Source of the DNA: Acidobacteriota bacterium
GTDB lineage: Bacteria; Acidobacteriota; Thermoanaerobaculia; Multivoradales; Multivoraceae
Length of the DNA stretch: 46,447 bases
Assembly (NCBI GenBank): GCA_026707325.1
Contig: JAPOXA010000003.1
Coordinates: 1-46,447 of the forward strand
Reading direction: 5' to 3'
The notes below the pieces were generated by a model. That model made no database searches. It was not told where the DNA came from and saw only the letters and a program-made list of their open reading frames with translations. A program made the translations under genes and the position numbers. The stretch's first letter is position 1. Each line of letters opens with the position of its first letter. Positions 27,629 through 35,979 of this stretch are shown piece after piece.

Positions 27629-28174
27629 TCAGAGCACGTTGCTGCGCGCCGCGGCGCGGCTGCGGTTGGGCTTGAAGCCCTCGTCCTTCAGGGTGTGGCC
27701 GCCGCGGCCCAGGGCGATCATGCCGGTGCGCACCATCTCGACGATGCCGAACGGACGCACGAGTTCGGTGAAGTTCTCGAGTTTCTCCTCCTCGCCGGTG
27801 ATCTCGACCACCAGGCTTTCGGCGGAAACGTCGATGATCCGGGCGCGGAAGATGTCGCAGAGCTGGATCACCTCCCGCCGATTCTCCGAGGAGGCCTTGA
27901 CCTTGACCAGGGCCATCTCCCTCACCACGGAGGGCTGGCTGTGCAGGTGGTCCACGTGGACGACGTCGACCAGCTTGTACAGGTTCTTGACCAGCCGGTC
28001 CGCTTCCGCGCTGTCCGACTCCATGACGATCGTCATCCTTGACATCTCGTCGCGCTGCGTGCGGCCGACGGACAGGCTGTCGATGTTGAAACTGCGCCGT
28101 CGGAACAGGTTCGCCACGCGGGCAAGGACCCCGGGGCGGTTCTCGACCAGCGCGGCCAGGATGTGCTTCGCCAT
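27629..28174 (-). CDS. ilvN: Acetolactate synthase small (regulatory) subunit
   Basis: A 181-residue regulatory partner of IlvB. The N-terminal ACT domain begins HILAALVENRPGVLARVANLFRRRSFNIDSLSVGRTQ; an ACT-like second half (about 80-165) contains ALVKVKASSENRREVIQLCDIFRARIIDVSAESLVVEITGEEEKLENF. It normally confers valine feedback inhibition. The C-terminal tail KPNRSRAAARSNVL is slightly longer than in enteric IlvN/IlvH and resembles the IlvH-type length. It is 30 bases downstream of ilvB and 39 upstream of ilvC; the ilvC-side gap holds a short GAGCGG-CT-CCGCTC hairpin overlapping the ilvN stop. Confidence 0.95.
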   Translation of the reverse strand: MAKHILAALVENRPGVLARVANLFRRRSFNIDSLSVGRTQRDEMSRMTIVMESDSAEADRLVKNLYKLVDVVHVDHLHSQPSVVREMALVKVKASSENRREVIQLCDIFRARIIDVSAESLVVEITGEEEKLENFTELVRPFGIVEMVRTGMIALGRGGHTLKDEGFKPNRSRAAARSNVL

Positions 28175-28204
28175 CGCGGGATTTCCTCGAGAAGCCGGTC
28201 GACC

Positions 28205-30139
28205 TCAGACGCCGAATCGGGAGCCCAGGGCGGCCGCCGCCGCGGGTTCCTCGGACTCCGACGGCTTGGATTCCGGCGGCGTGGACTCTGGAGTTTGGGG
28301 CTCCGGGGCTTTCGCGGCTACTGCCCGCCCCCGGCGCTGTTGCTCGAACTCCGCCGGGGTGGGCCGGCGGATCATGTCGTCGAGGTCGGCGCCCGCCGGC
28401 ACCATGGGGAAGACGATCTCCTCCTTCTCGACGACGAAGTCGATCAGGGTCGGCCCGGCCGTCTGCGCGCGCGAGGCGTTGACCGCTTCCTCGATCTGGC
28501 CGCGCTCGGTGACGCGGACGGTCGGGATGCCGTAGGCCTCCGCGAGCTTGCAGAAGTCCGGGTTGACCATGGGCGTCTGGTTGTAGCGCTCCTCGTAGAA
28601 GAACTCCTGCCACTGGCGGACCATGCCGAGGAAGCCGTTGTTGATGATCGCGATGTGGACGTTGACCCGCTCCTGGACCGCGGTGGCGAGTTCCATCATC
28701 GTCATCTGGAAGCCGCCGTCGCCAACGATGGCCCACACTTCCTGGTCGGGGCGGGACATCTTGGCGCCGATCGCCGCCGGCAGGCCGAAGCCCATCGTGC
28801 CCAGGCCGCCGCTGGTGATCAGGCTGTGCGGCCGTTCGTGCTGGTAGTACTGGGCCTCCCACATCTGGTGCTGGCCGACATCAGTGACGGTGATGGCGCC
28901 GCCCGCCGTGAACTCGAACAGGTCGCGGATGACCTGGGCGCCGAGCAGCTTGCCTTCGGGCACCGCCGGGTGCTGGGGCGCCTCGGCCGGCCGCACGATC
29001 TCGCGCAGCTCGGAGTCGGCCCGCCACTCGGCGATGCGGTCGAACCAGGCTTCGTTCGGCCGTCGTTCGACTCGGTCGAGCAACTGCCGCAGGACCTCGC
29101 CGAGGTCGCCGACGATGCCCACGTCGACCGTCACGTTCTTGTTGATTTCGGAGGGGTCGATGTCGACGTGGATCTTGCGCGAGTCCCGAGCGTAGGTCGC
29201 CAGGTTGCCGGTCACCCGGTCGTCGAAACGCATGCCCAGGGCGATCAGCAGGTCGGCCTGCTGGATGGCGTGGTTCACCTCGGCGCCGCCGTGCATTCCC
29301 ATCATTCCCAGGCAGAGCGGGTGATGTTCGGAGATCGCGCCCTTGCCGAGCAGCGTCAGGGCGATCGGAATCTGCGCCTTCTCGGCCAGTTGCGCGAGTT
29401 CACGGTTGGCGCCCGCCATCGAGATGCCGTGGCCGGCCAGGATGATCGGGCGTTTCGAATCGCGGATCAGCTCCAGGGCGGCGGCGACCTGGCGCGCTCT
29501 TGCCGTCTTCGGCGGGCTGTAGCCGGCGAGTTGAATCGGCTCCGTCGGGTAGACGAACTCGGCTTCCTGGATCTGGACGTCCTTCGGGATGTCGACCAGC
29601 ACCGGTCCGGGTCGCCCGGTGCGGGCGATGTGAAACGCCTCGCGCATGACCTCGGGCAGTTCGTCGATGCTCGTCACCAGGTAGTTGTGCTTGGTGATCG
29701 GGAGGGTGATGCCGGTGACGTCCGTCTCCTGGAAGGCGTCGCTGCCGATGGCGCCGGTGGGAACCTGTCCCGTGATGCAGACGATGGGAGACGAGTCCAT
29801 CATCGCCGTGGCGATGCCGGTGACGAGGTTCGTCGCGCCGGGGCCGCTGGTCGCCATCGCCACGCCGACCTTGCCGGTGGCGCGGGCGTAGCCGTCGGCC
29901 ATGTGCGATGCGCCCTGTTCGTGGCGGGTCAGCACGTGGTGGAGCTGCGGATACTTGGTCAGCGCGTCGTAGGTCGGCAGGATGGCCCCGCCCGGATAGC
30001 CGAAGACGATGTCGACCCCTTCGTGCAGCAGGCACTCGCACACGATCTCGGCGCCTGTCAGCACGACCGCGTCGGCGCCCCCGTCCCCATTCCGCGGGTT
30101 CACTGCCTCTCGGTTCGTTGCGGCGTTTTCGTCGCTCAT
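28205..30139 (-). CDS. ilvB: Acetolactate synthase large (catalytic) subunit
   Basis: A 644-residue ThDP enzyme that makes acetolactate from pyruvate and acetohydroxybutyrate from pyruvate plus 2-oxobutyrate. Marks are VFGYPGGAILPTYDAL, catalytic E74 in LTRHEQGASHMADGYARATGKVGVAMATSGPGATNL, the FAD region LGMRFDDRVTGNLATYA, and the ThDP motif GDGGFQMTMMELATAVQERVNVHIAIINNGFLGMVRQWQE (about residue 473 on). The chain has a 25-residue hydrophilic N-terminal extension and a low-complexity tail rich in Pro, Glu and Ala (about 600-644: PEPQTPESTPPESKPSESEEP) that are not part of the enzyme fold. It is the second gene of the operon, 14 bases after ilvE. Confidence 0.96.
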   Translation of the reverse strand: MSDENAATNREAVNPRNGDGGADAVVLTGAEIVCECLLHEGVDIVFGYPGGAILPTYDALTKYPQLHHVLTRHEQGASHMADGYARATGKVGVAMATSGPGATNLVTGIATAMMDSSPIVCITGQVPTGAIGSDAFQETDVTGITLPITKHNYLVTSIDELPEVMREAFHIARTGRPGPVLVDIPKDVQIQEAEFVYPTEPIQLAGYSPPKTARARQVAAALELIRDSKRPIILAGHGISMAGANRELAQLAEKAQIPIALTLLGKGAISEHHPLCLGMMGMHGGAEVNHAIQQADLLIALGMRFDDRVTGNLATYARDSRKIHVDIDPSEINKNVTVDVGIVGDLGEVLRQLLDRVERRPNEAWFDRIAEWRADSELREIVRPAEAPQHPAVPEGKLLGAQVIRDLFEFTAGGAITVTDVGQHQMWEAQYYQHERPHSLITSGGLGTMGFGLPAAIGAKMSRPDQEVWAIVGDGGFQMTMMELATAVQERVNVHIAIINNGFLGMVRQWQEFFYEERYNQTPMVNPDFCKLAEAYGIPTVRVTERGQIEEAVNASRAQTAGPTLIDFVVEKEEIVFPMVPAGADLDDMIRRPTPAEFEQQRRGRAVAAKAPEPQTPESTPPESKPSESEEPAAAAALGSRFGV

Positions 30140-30153
30140 CTCGGCCTCCTCGC

Positions 30154-31110
30154 TCAGCCGGCCAGGGGCTTCGCGGCCTCCTGCAGCCGGGGTACCTGGG
30201 TGAGCCAGTTGTGGCGGTCGGGAATCCGGCCCTCGACCAGCCCGAAGAACTCCTCCTGGAGGTGGTGCGTGATCTTGCCACGCGTGCCGCTGCCGATCGG
30301 GATCCGGTCCACGGAGCGAACCGGACTCACTTCGGCCGCGGTGCCGGTCATGAAGAGCTCATCGGCGAGATAGAGCTCTTCGCGGGCGATCGGCTGGAAG
30401 CGGACGTCGTACTTCAGGTCGCGGGCGATCGTGATGACCGAGTTCCTGGTGATTCCGCCCAGGATCGAGTTGTAGAGCGGCGGCGTGTAGACCACACCGT
30501 CCCTGATCAGGAACAGGTTCTCGCCGGCGCCCTCGCAGACCAGACCGCGGTCGTCGAGCATGATGCCCTCGGCGTAGCCGTGCTCGCGCGCTTCGATGGA
30601 GACGAACTGGTTCGTCACGTACTGCCCGCTGATCTTGCCCAGCGGCACGGCCGTGTTCGAGTTGAAGCGCCGCCAGGAGCTGATCGCGGCGTCCACGCCC
30701 TGTTCGATCGCCTCCTCGCCGAGGTAGCGCCCCCAGCGCACCGCGTAGATGGCAAGCCTGGAACTGCAGGAGGTCGGGTTGAGGCCCATCTCCTCGTTGC
30801 CGCGGTAGATCAGCGGCCGGATGTAGCACGACTCGAGACGGTTGCGGGCCACCGCCTCGATGCACAGCTCCTCGACCTGGTCCTGCGTGTAGCCGGGGTC
30901 CATGCGCATGATCCGGCAACTGTCGAACAGGCGCTGGACGTGGGGGCCGAGGCGGAAGACCGCCGTCGTCTCTCCCGTGTCGTAGGCGCGAATGCCCTCG
31001 AACACCGACGAGCCGTAGTGCAGGCCGTGGGTGGTGAGGTGGACGGTCGCCTCGTCCCAGGGTTTCCACTGGTCGTCGATCCAGATCCACTCCGATCGTT
31101 CTATGGGCAT
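30154..31110 (-). CDS. ilvE: Branched-chain amino-acid aminotransferase
   Basis: A 318-residue fold-type IV PLP enzyme doing the last step to valine, leucine and isoleucine with glutamate as amino donor. It starts MPIERSEWIWIDDQWKPWDEATVHLTTHGLHYGSSVFEGIRAYDT. The cofactor lysine is K159 in AVPLGKISGQYVTNQFVS, with EGAGENLFLIRDGVVYTPPLYNSILGGITRNSVITIARDL and LFMTGTAAEVSPVRSVD after it. ATG 31110 follows a GGAG eight bases away; starting further upstream would run into the attenuator. The first gene of the operon is expected to be most directly controlled by the leader. Confidence 0.96.
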   Translation of the reverse strand: MPIERSEWIWIDDQWKPWDEATVHLTTHGLHYGSSVFEGIRAYDTGETTAVFRLGPHVQRLFDSCRIMRMDPGYTQDQVEELCIEAVARNRLESCYIRPLIYRGNEEMGLNPTSCSSRLAIYAVRWGRYLGEEAIEQGVDAAISSWRRFNSNTAVPLGKISGQYVTNQFVSIEAREHGYAEGIMLDDRGLVCEGAGENLFLIRDGVVYTPPLYNSILGGITRNSVITIARDLKYDVRFQPIAREELYLADELFMTGTAAEVSPVRSVDRIPIGSGTRGKITHHLQEEFFGLVEGRIPDRHNWLTQVPRLQEAAKPLAG

Positions 31111-31135
31111 GCGGTTACTCCACTGGCGCGGAACC

Positions 31136-31165
31136 AAAAAAGCCCCCAGGCGTTGCTGGGGGCTT
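31136..31165 (-). terminator. Attenuator: intrinsic terminator before ilvE
   Basis: In the ilvE direction the sequence is AAGCCCCCAG, loop CAACGC, CTGGGGGCTT, then a run of six T (31141-31136). That is a 10-bp G/C-rich stem with a U tract, the strongest intrinsic terminator in the window, and it lies 25 bases before the ilvE start and after the leader-peptide stop. Its only sensible job is conditional termination of the operon. Confidence 0.93.
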
Positions 31166-31206
31166 GAAGTCGCTCAGTTTCCTGTTGGTGCGCCTAGTTA
31201 GCCCCC
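31158..31206 (-). promoter_or_regulatory. Antiterminator pairing partner in the ilv leader
   Basis: The last sense codons of the leader peptide contain GGGGGCT (31206-31200), identical to the GGGGGCT of the terminator's right arm. It can therefore pair with AGCCCCC (31164-31158), the left arm, and prevent the terminator. An earlier CCCCC (31255-31251, codons 3-5) could in turn pair with GGGGG. This gives the classical 1:2, 2:3 and 3:4 layout: a ribosome stalled on the Val/Leu/Ile codons leaves segment 2 free to pair with 3, whereas one reaching the stop covers segment 2 and lets 3:4 form. Confidence 0.75.
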
Positions 31207-31262
31207 TGGGTCACAAGGACCAGGACCAGAATCAGCAACAGAAGGACGGCGGGGGTAGCCAT
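31194..31262 (-). CDS. ilv operon leader peptide (attenuation), 22 residues
   Basis: ATG at 31262 starts a 22-codon frame ending in TAG (31196-31194). Codons 6-17 are Val-Leu-Leu-Leu-Leu-Ile-Leu-Val-Leu-Val-Leu-Val without interruption: 7 Leu, 4 Val and 1 Ile. A GGAG lies 11 bases upstream. It is followed 28 bases later by the attenuator terminator and then ilvE. A chance frame with 12 consecutive branched-chain codons placed exactly between a promoter and a terminator ahead of a branched-chain operon is very unlikely, so it is a sensor of aminoacyl-tRNA charging and not a functional product. Such leaders are well known from enteric ilv/leu operons; the enteric names (ilvL, leuL) are not used here because homology is not claimed. 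Confidence 0.92.
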   Translation of the reverse strand: MATPAVLLLLILVLVLVTQGAN

Positions 31263-31309
31263 GGCGTAAAGAACTCCGTTGATCTACCGGACGGCAGGTC
31301 GTGCGGGGG

Positions 31310-31339
31310 AGCGTAGGAGAGGACGGGAGCGGCTGTCAA
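31310..31339 (-). promoter_or_regulatory. Probable sigma-70 promoter of the ilv/leu operon
   Basis: On this strand TTGACA, a perfect -35 box (31339-31334), is followed after 18 bases by TACGCT (31315-31310), a -10 box matching TATAAT at three of six positions. Transcription would begin near 31303, giving a leader of about 190 bases before ilvE. The position just upstream of the leader peptide supports it. Confidence 0.6.
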
Positions 31340-31432
31340 GCGTCGATGCCGCGAAACCCGGCACCGGAACCGACACAACGCTCTGGTTCGGCGGTATAGT
31401 CGAGCGTTTACGTGCGCGTTTCGTGACCTTAC

Positions 31433-34378
31433 GTGAAGCTGTTTCCACGCCTCGAGTTCCATCGCACCGGGATCGGCCTCCTCCCCGATCCCCACGACCC
31501 GGAGCCCGGCTCGGCCGTCCATCTGGCCGGGGTGGCCGGGTCGAAGCGGCCGCTCACGTTCTGCAGTTGCTCCACGGGCCGCCGGAGCGGATGCCGTCAC
31601 CTCAAGCAGCTCGAGGGTCAGATCCGGGAGCTCCACCAGGTCACGGGAGGTAGCTGGTTCGACCTCTTCGCTCACAGCGGCTGGTTCCGGCTGGCCCAGA
31701 CTCTGTTCGAGGAGCGTCTCCCGGCGGCTTCGGAGTGCCTGGTGCTGCAGGAAACGCCCGACGATCCGATTCGCCTGTTCGGTCCAGGCGGCGTGGAGGT
31801 CCTTCGCTACCTCGAGCAGGCGCCGGCAACGGTTCGTTTCCTGGAACGGATCGGGAAGCTCTCGGGCGGCGTGTCGACAGCGGATCGGTCGGGTTTGCTG
31901 GAGCGGCTGTCGACTTTCATGCGGACGCCCGAGGAACAGCATCTGAACAAGGCCGGAATGCAGACGAACCGGCAGTTCTTCGAGGGCAGTCTCTGGTTCC
32001 GCGTCGCCTACCACGCCCTGAGGGAGTACGGCGACATTCGGGGTCGGCTCGGCGGTCCCGGCACGATCGGGGCCTCGATCCGGCTTGAGCCGTTGATCGA
32101 ACTCAGGACCGGCACCTTCTTCCTGGCAGTCCGCGGGAAGGCGGGCGGGCCGGTCCTGCTTCAGATTGCCGTTCCGCGTGGCCGGGTGGACGCGGCGCTG
32201 GCCTTCCTCGCGGAAACGGGGCAGACCTCGGCGGTTCCCCTGTCGGCCGCGGATCTCCTCTACGTCGGCCCCGACACCAGGATCGAGGAGGAGCACAAGC
32301 TCGAGATACTGCGCCTGGCCGCGGAGGGGGAGGACGTCCTCGACGAGAAGCGGCGCGAGCGCTTCCAGTATGGCGAGCTGGTCTTTCTCGAGGAGTTGGG
32401 GGCGCTCGTCCGGCGCTCGGACCGCAGCGAGAGCGGCTGGCGCGAGCCCGCTGCCATCGATCTCTTGCCGGCGCGGGTGCCGACCTTCCGGACCGTGCCG
32501 CCGATCGAGGAACCCGAGCCGGTGCTGACCGAGAATCCGCTCGCGGCCGCCGGGATTCTGACGGAATTCGACTACATCGAGATCGAGCCGGACGGGGACG
32601 AGTCGCTTTCGATCCGCTATGGCTTCGGCGACAGCGACGTGAGCCTCGGGGAGTTGCTGGCAGCGAAGGGCGCCGGCCTGCCGTACCTCGAGACCGCGTC
32701 GGGCTGGATCGATCTCAACGCGCCGGCGCTCAGGAACCTCGGATCGCTGCCTGCGCAGGCGAGAGCGCGTGCCGGAGGTGCCGGCGGCAACGGCAGCTCC
32801 GGCAGTCTCCGTCTCTCATCGGCCGAGTTGCTGCGGCTGCAGGCCTCGAGTACGGCGCCGATCCGTGTCGAGGGCGAAGGAAGCCGGCATGATTTCCTGC
32901 GCCGCTTCCTGGACCTCCGGCCGGCAGATCCGATGGTGAGTCCTTCGGGGCTTACGAGCGTCCTGCGTCCTTACCAGAAGCTCGGTGTCGAGTGGCTGAA
33001 GTTCCTGTACGAGAACGATCTCGCGGGTCTTCTGTGCGACGACATGGGCTTGGGGAAGACGCACCAGGCGATGGCCCTGATGGTCATCCTGCGGGAGCAA
33101 TTGGGGGTCGACGAGCCGTTTCTCGTCGTCTGTCCCCGCACCGTCATCAGCCACTGGCGCAACAAGCTCCGGGAGTACGCGCCGGGATTGAGTCCGGCCT
33201 ACTACCACGGACCGCAACGCGACCTCGGAGAATCGCTCGCCCATGGCGACGTGATCCTCACTTCCTATGGGGTGATGCGGAATGACGTCGAGCGGTTCGG
33301 CGAACGGCGCTGGGGCCTCATCGTGTTCGACGAGGTGCAGCAGATCAAGAACCGCAGCACCCAGGGCTACCGTGCCGCCGTTGCGCTCAGGACCCGGATG
33401 AAACTGGGGTTGACCGGCACGCCGATCGAGAACTCGCTTAGCGAGTTGAAGGGCCTGTTCGATCTCGTGCTGCCGGGCTATCTGGGCGGCGACGACACGT
33501 ATCTCGATGTCCTCGGGACGAACGAACTCGATGCCGACTCCTGGTACGCGGTGAACCTGCGGCGTCTGACCGCTCCCTTCGTGCTCCGCCGGGTGAAAAC
33601 CGCCGTGCTGGACGAGCTGCCGGAGAAGATCGAGGACGTGCGCACCTGCCGCCTGAGCGCCGAGCAGTTCGACCTGTACCGGCAGACGATCGAAACGAAG
33701 GGCGTGACGCTGATGAACGCGTTGCGGAGCGAGCGGGGCGCCCTTCCCTACATCCACATCTTCGCGCTGCTGAACATGCTGAAGCAGATCTGCGATCATC
33801 CCGCGCTGGCGGTCGGCGATCTCGACCGCTACGAGAACTACGAATCGGGCAAATGGGACCTGTGCAAGGAGCTGCTCGAGGAGAGCTTCGACAGTGGCCA
33901 GAAGGTTGTCGTTTTCAGCCAGTACCTGGGCATGATCGGCATCCTGGAGCGCCACCTGACCAAGCTCGGCATCGAGTTCGTCACGCTGACGGGCTCGACC
34001 CGCGAGCGCGGCAAGGTCGTCGACCGCTTCAACAACGACGACGACTGCCGCGTCTTTCTGGGCAGCCTGAAGGCGGGCGGCACCGGCATCGACCTGGTCG
34101 GCGGTTCGGTCGTCATCCACTACGACCGCTGGTGGAACGCGGCTCGCGAGGACCAGGCGACGGACCGGTTGTATCGAATCGGCCAGAAGCGGGCGGTCCA
34201 CGTCTTCAAGCTGATCACGGAGGAGACCCTCGAGGAACGCATCGCCGCCATCATCGACCGCAAGCGCCGTCTCATGGAGAGCGTGGTGCAGGAGGACGAC
34301 CCCCAGCTCAAGAAGATCTTCTCGCGCGAGGAACTGATCGAGCTGCTGCAGGGACCGGGCCTCGACGAGCCGGCCTGA
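31433..34378 (+). CDS. SNF2-family helicase with N-terminal SWIM zinc finger
   Basis: A 981-residue SWI2/SNF2 ATPase. A SWIM-type zinc finger lies at residues 44-56 (C44-x-C46 ... C54-x-H56). A long middle region (about 100-480) has no recognised domain. The helicase core starts LTSVLRPYQKLGVEWLKFLYENDLAGLLCDDMGLGKTHQAMAL, with Walker A Lys at K542. Motif II is DEVQ (DEAQ is usual), motif III LTGTPIENSLSELKGLFDL, and the C-terminal half carries VVVFSQYLGMIGILERHL, LGSLKAGGTGIDLVGGSVVIHYDRWWNAAREDQATDRLYRIGQ. Such proteins remodel protein-DNA or protein-RNAP complexes; some belong to defence systems, but no partner nuclease or methylase is present. The start is GTG 31433; TATAGT at 31395-31400 is a plausible -10 box. 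cimA follows 25 bases downstream. Confidence 0.92.
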   Translation: MKLFPRLEFHRTGIGLLPDPHDPEPGSAVHLAGVAGSKRPLTFCSCSTGRRSGCRHLKQLEGQIRELHQVTGGSWFDLFAHSGWFRLAQTLFEERLPAASECLVLQETPDDPIRLFGPGGVEVLRYLEQAPATVRFLERIGKLSGGVSTADRSGLLERLSTFMRTPEEQHLNKAGMQTNRQFFEGSLWFRVAYHALREYGDIRGRLGGPGTIGASIRLEPLIELRTGTFFLAVRGKAGGPVLLQIAVPRGRVDAALAFLAETGQTSAVPLSAADLLYVGPDTRIEEEHKLEILRLAAEGEDVLDEKRRERFQYGELVFLEELGALVRRSDRSESGWREPAAIDLLPARVPTFRTVPPIEEPEPVLTENPLAAAGILTEFDYIEIEPDGDESLSIRYGFGDSDVSLGELLAAKGAGLPYLETASGWIDLNAPALRNLGSLPAQARARAGGAGGNGSSGSLRLSSAELLRLQASSTAPIRVEGEGSRHDFLRRFLDLRPADPMVSPSGLTSVLRPYQKLGVEWLKFLYENDLAGLLCDDMGLGKTHQAMALMVILREQLGVDEPFLVVCPRTVISHWRNKLREYAPGLSPAYYHGPQRDLGESLAHGDVILTSYGVMRNDVERFGERRWGLIVFDEVQQIKNRSTQGYRAAVALRTRMKLGLTGTPIENSLSELKGLFDLVLPGYLGGDDTYLDVLGTNELDADSWYAVNLRRLTAPFVLRRVKTAVLDELPEKIEDVRTCRLSAEQFDLYRQTIETKGVTLMNALRSERGALPYIHIFALLNMLKQICDHPALAVGDLDRYENYESGKWDLCKELLEESFDSGQKVVVFSQYLGMIGILERHLTKLGIEFVTLTGSTRERGKVVDRFNNDDDCRVFLGSLKAGGTGIDLVGGSVVIHYDRWWNAAREDQATDRLYRIGQKRAVHVFKLITEETLEERIAAIIDRKRRLMESVVQEDDPQLKKIFSREELIELLQGPGLDEPA

Positions 34379-34403
34379 GGCCGGGCAATAGGGTAGTGGG
34401 CTG

Positions 34404-35963
34404 ATGACGACCAGGATCGAGCTGTACGACACGACGCTTCGCGACGGGACCCAGCGAGAGAACATCTCCCTGTCGCTGGCGGACAAGCTGGCGATCGCCA
34501 GGCGGCTGGACGCCTTCGGAATCCCCTACATCGAGTGCGGCTGGCCCGGCTCGAATCCGAAGGACGCGGACTTCTTCGAGGCCATCCGCGAGGTCGAACT
34601 CGAGCAGGCGAGAATCTGTGCCTTCGGCGCCACCAGGCGCAAGCACAGCGCCTGCAACCGCGACGGCAACGTTCAGGCGCTGGTCGCCGCGGAGACGCCC
34701 ACCGTCACGCTGGTCGGCAAGAGCTGGGACCTGCACGTCGAGAAGGTGCTCGAGACCGACGCGCGAGAGAACGAGGCGATGATCGGCGACACGGTCGGCT
34801 ATCTCAAGGAGCTGGGCCGCGAGGTGATCTACGACGCGGAGCACTTCTTCGACGGTCTGGCCGGGAACCCCGAGTGCGCGCTCGGCACGTTGCGCGCGGC
34901 GGCCGCGGCGGGCGCCGATTACGTCGTGCTCTGCGACACGAACGGCGGCACGCTGCCGTGGCAGATCGAAGCGGGGATCGACGCGGCGCGGGCTGAGCTC
35001 GGTCCGGATGTCCGGATCGGCATCCATACGCACGACGACGCCGGATGCGGCGTCGCCAACACCCTGGCCGCGGTGCGGGCAGGCGCGGTCATGGTCCAGG
35101 GCACGATCAACGGCTACGGCGAACGGGTGGCGAACGCGAACCTGGTGACCATCGTGCCGGACCTGCAGTGCAAGATGGGGTTCTCCTGCGTCCCCGACGA
35201 GAGCCTGCGCGAGTTGACTTCCCTGTCGCGATACGTCGCCGAGGTGGCGAACATCGCCCACGACGACCACCTGCCCTACGTCGGGCGCAGCGCCTTCGCC
35301 CACAAGGGCGGCATCCATGTTGCCGCGATGCTCAAGGAACCGAGCAGCTACCAGCACGTGGAGCCGGAGGTGGTCGGGAACGAGATGCGGACCGTGGTCT
35401 CCGAACTCTCGGGCCGCGGCAACATCGCTCATCTCGCGGCGGGCGCCGGGATCGCCGAAACACCCCACGCGCGCGAGGTGCTGTACAAGGTCAAGGAGCT
35501 GGAGAACCGCGGCTACAGCTTCGAGGCCGCCGAGGCGTCCGTCGAGCTCATGTTGCGGCGGGCGGAACCCGACTACGAAGCGCCGTTCCGCCTGATCGAT
35601 TTCCTGACCGTCGTCGAGCACCGCGACGGCCGCGGCCTGGTGGCCGAAGCGACGGTCAAGGTCGAAGTGCCGGGCGGCGCCATTGCTCACACGGCGGCGG
35701 AGGGCAACGGACCGGTGAATGCCCTGGCCCACGCCCTGCGCAAGGCGCTGGAGACGCACTACCCGCAACTGTCCGAGATGCGCCTGGCCGACTACAAGGT
35801 CCGCATTCTGGACAGCGCCCACGGAACGGCGGCCACGACGCGCGTGCTCGTGGACTTCGTCGCCGGCGGCGAGCGCTGGACCACGGTTGGCGCGGGCACG
35901 AACATCATCGAGGCGAGCTGGGAAGCGCTCTCCGACGCGATCGAGTTCGGGTTGACGTCCTGA
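34404..35963 (+). CDS. cimA: (R)-citramalate synthase
   Basis: A 519-residue HMGL-like enzyme condensing pyruvate and acetyl-CoA to citramalate, the first step of threonine-independent isoleucine synthesis. It starts RIELYDTTLRDGTQRENISLSLADKLAIARRLDAFGIPYIECGWPGSNPKDADFF, the form seen in CimA rather than LeuA. Other marks are LGREVIYDAEHFFDGLAGNPECAL, LCDTNGGTLPWQIEAGIDAAR, HTHDDAGCGVANTLAAVRAGAVMVQGTINGYGERVANANL and FAHKGGIHVAAMLKEP, plus a C-terminal LeuA-type dimer domain expected to bind isoleucine. No ilvA is seen in the window and leuBCD lie nearby, so the route to 2-oxobutyrate is present. It lies outside the attenuated operon, on the other strand behind the helicase gene, so it is probably controlled separately. 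Confidence 0.92.
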   Translation: MTTRIELYDTTLRDGTQRENISLSLADKLAIARRLDAFGIPYIECGWPGSNPKDADFFEAIREVELEQARICAFGATRRKHSACNRDGNVQALVAAETPTVTLVGKSWDLHVEKVLETDARENEAMIGDTVGYLKELGREVIYDAEHFFDGLAGNPECALGTLRAAAAAGADYVVLCDTNGGTLPWQIEAGIDAARAELGPDVRIGIHTHDDAGCGVANTLAAVRAGAVMVQGTINGYGERVANANLVTIVPDLQCKMGFSCVPDESLRELTSLSRYVAEVANIAHDDHLPYVGRSAFAHKGGIHVAAMLKEPSSYQHVEPEVVGNEMRTVVSELSGRGNIAHLAAGAGIAETPHAREVLYKVKELENRGYSFEAAEASVELMLRRAEPDYEAPFRLIDFLTVVEHRDGRGLVAEATVKVEVPGGAIAHTAAEGNGPVNALAHALRKALETHYPQLSEMRLADYKVRILDSAHGTAATTRVLVDFVAGGERWTTVGAGTNIIEASWEALSDAIEFGLTS

Positions 35964-35979
35964 CTCCCGGCCACCGCCG

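Noticed and set aside
31433..35963. A defence island built around the SNF2 helicase
   Set aside because: No methyltransferase, nuclease or phospholipase partner lies beside it; the neighbours are amino-acid biosynthesis genes.
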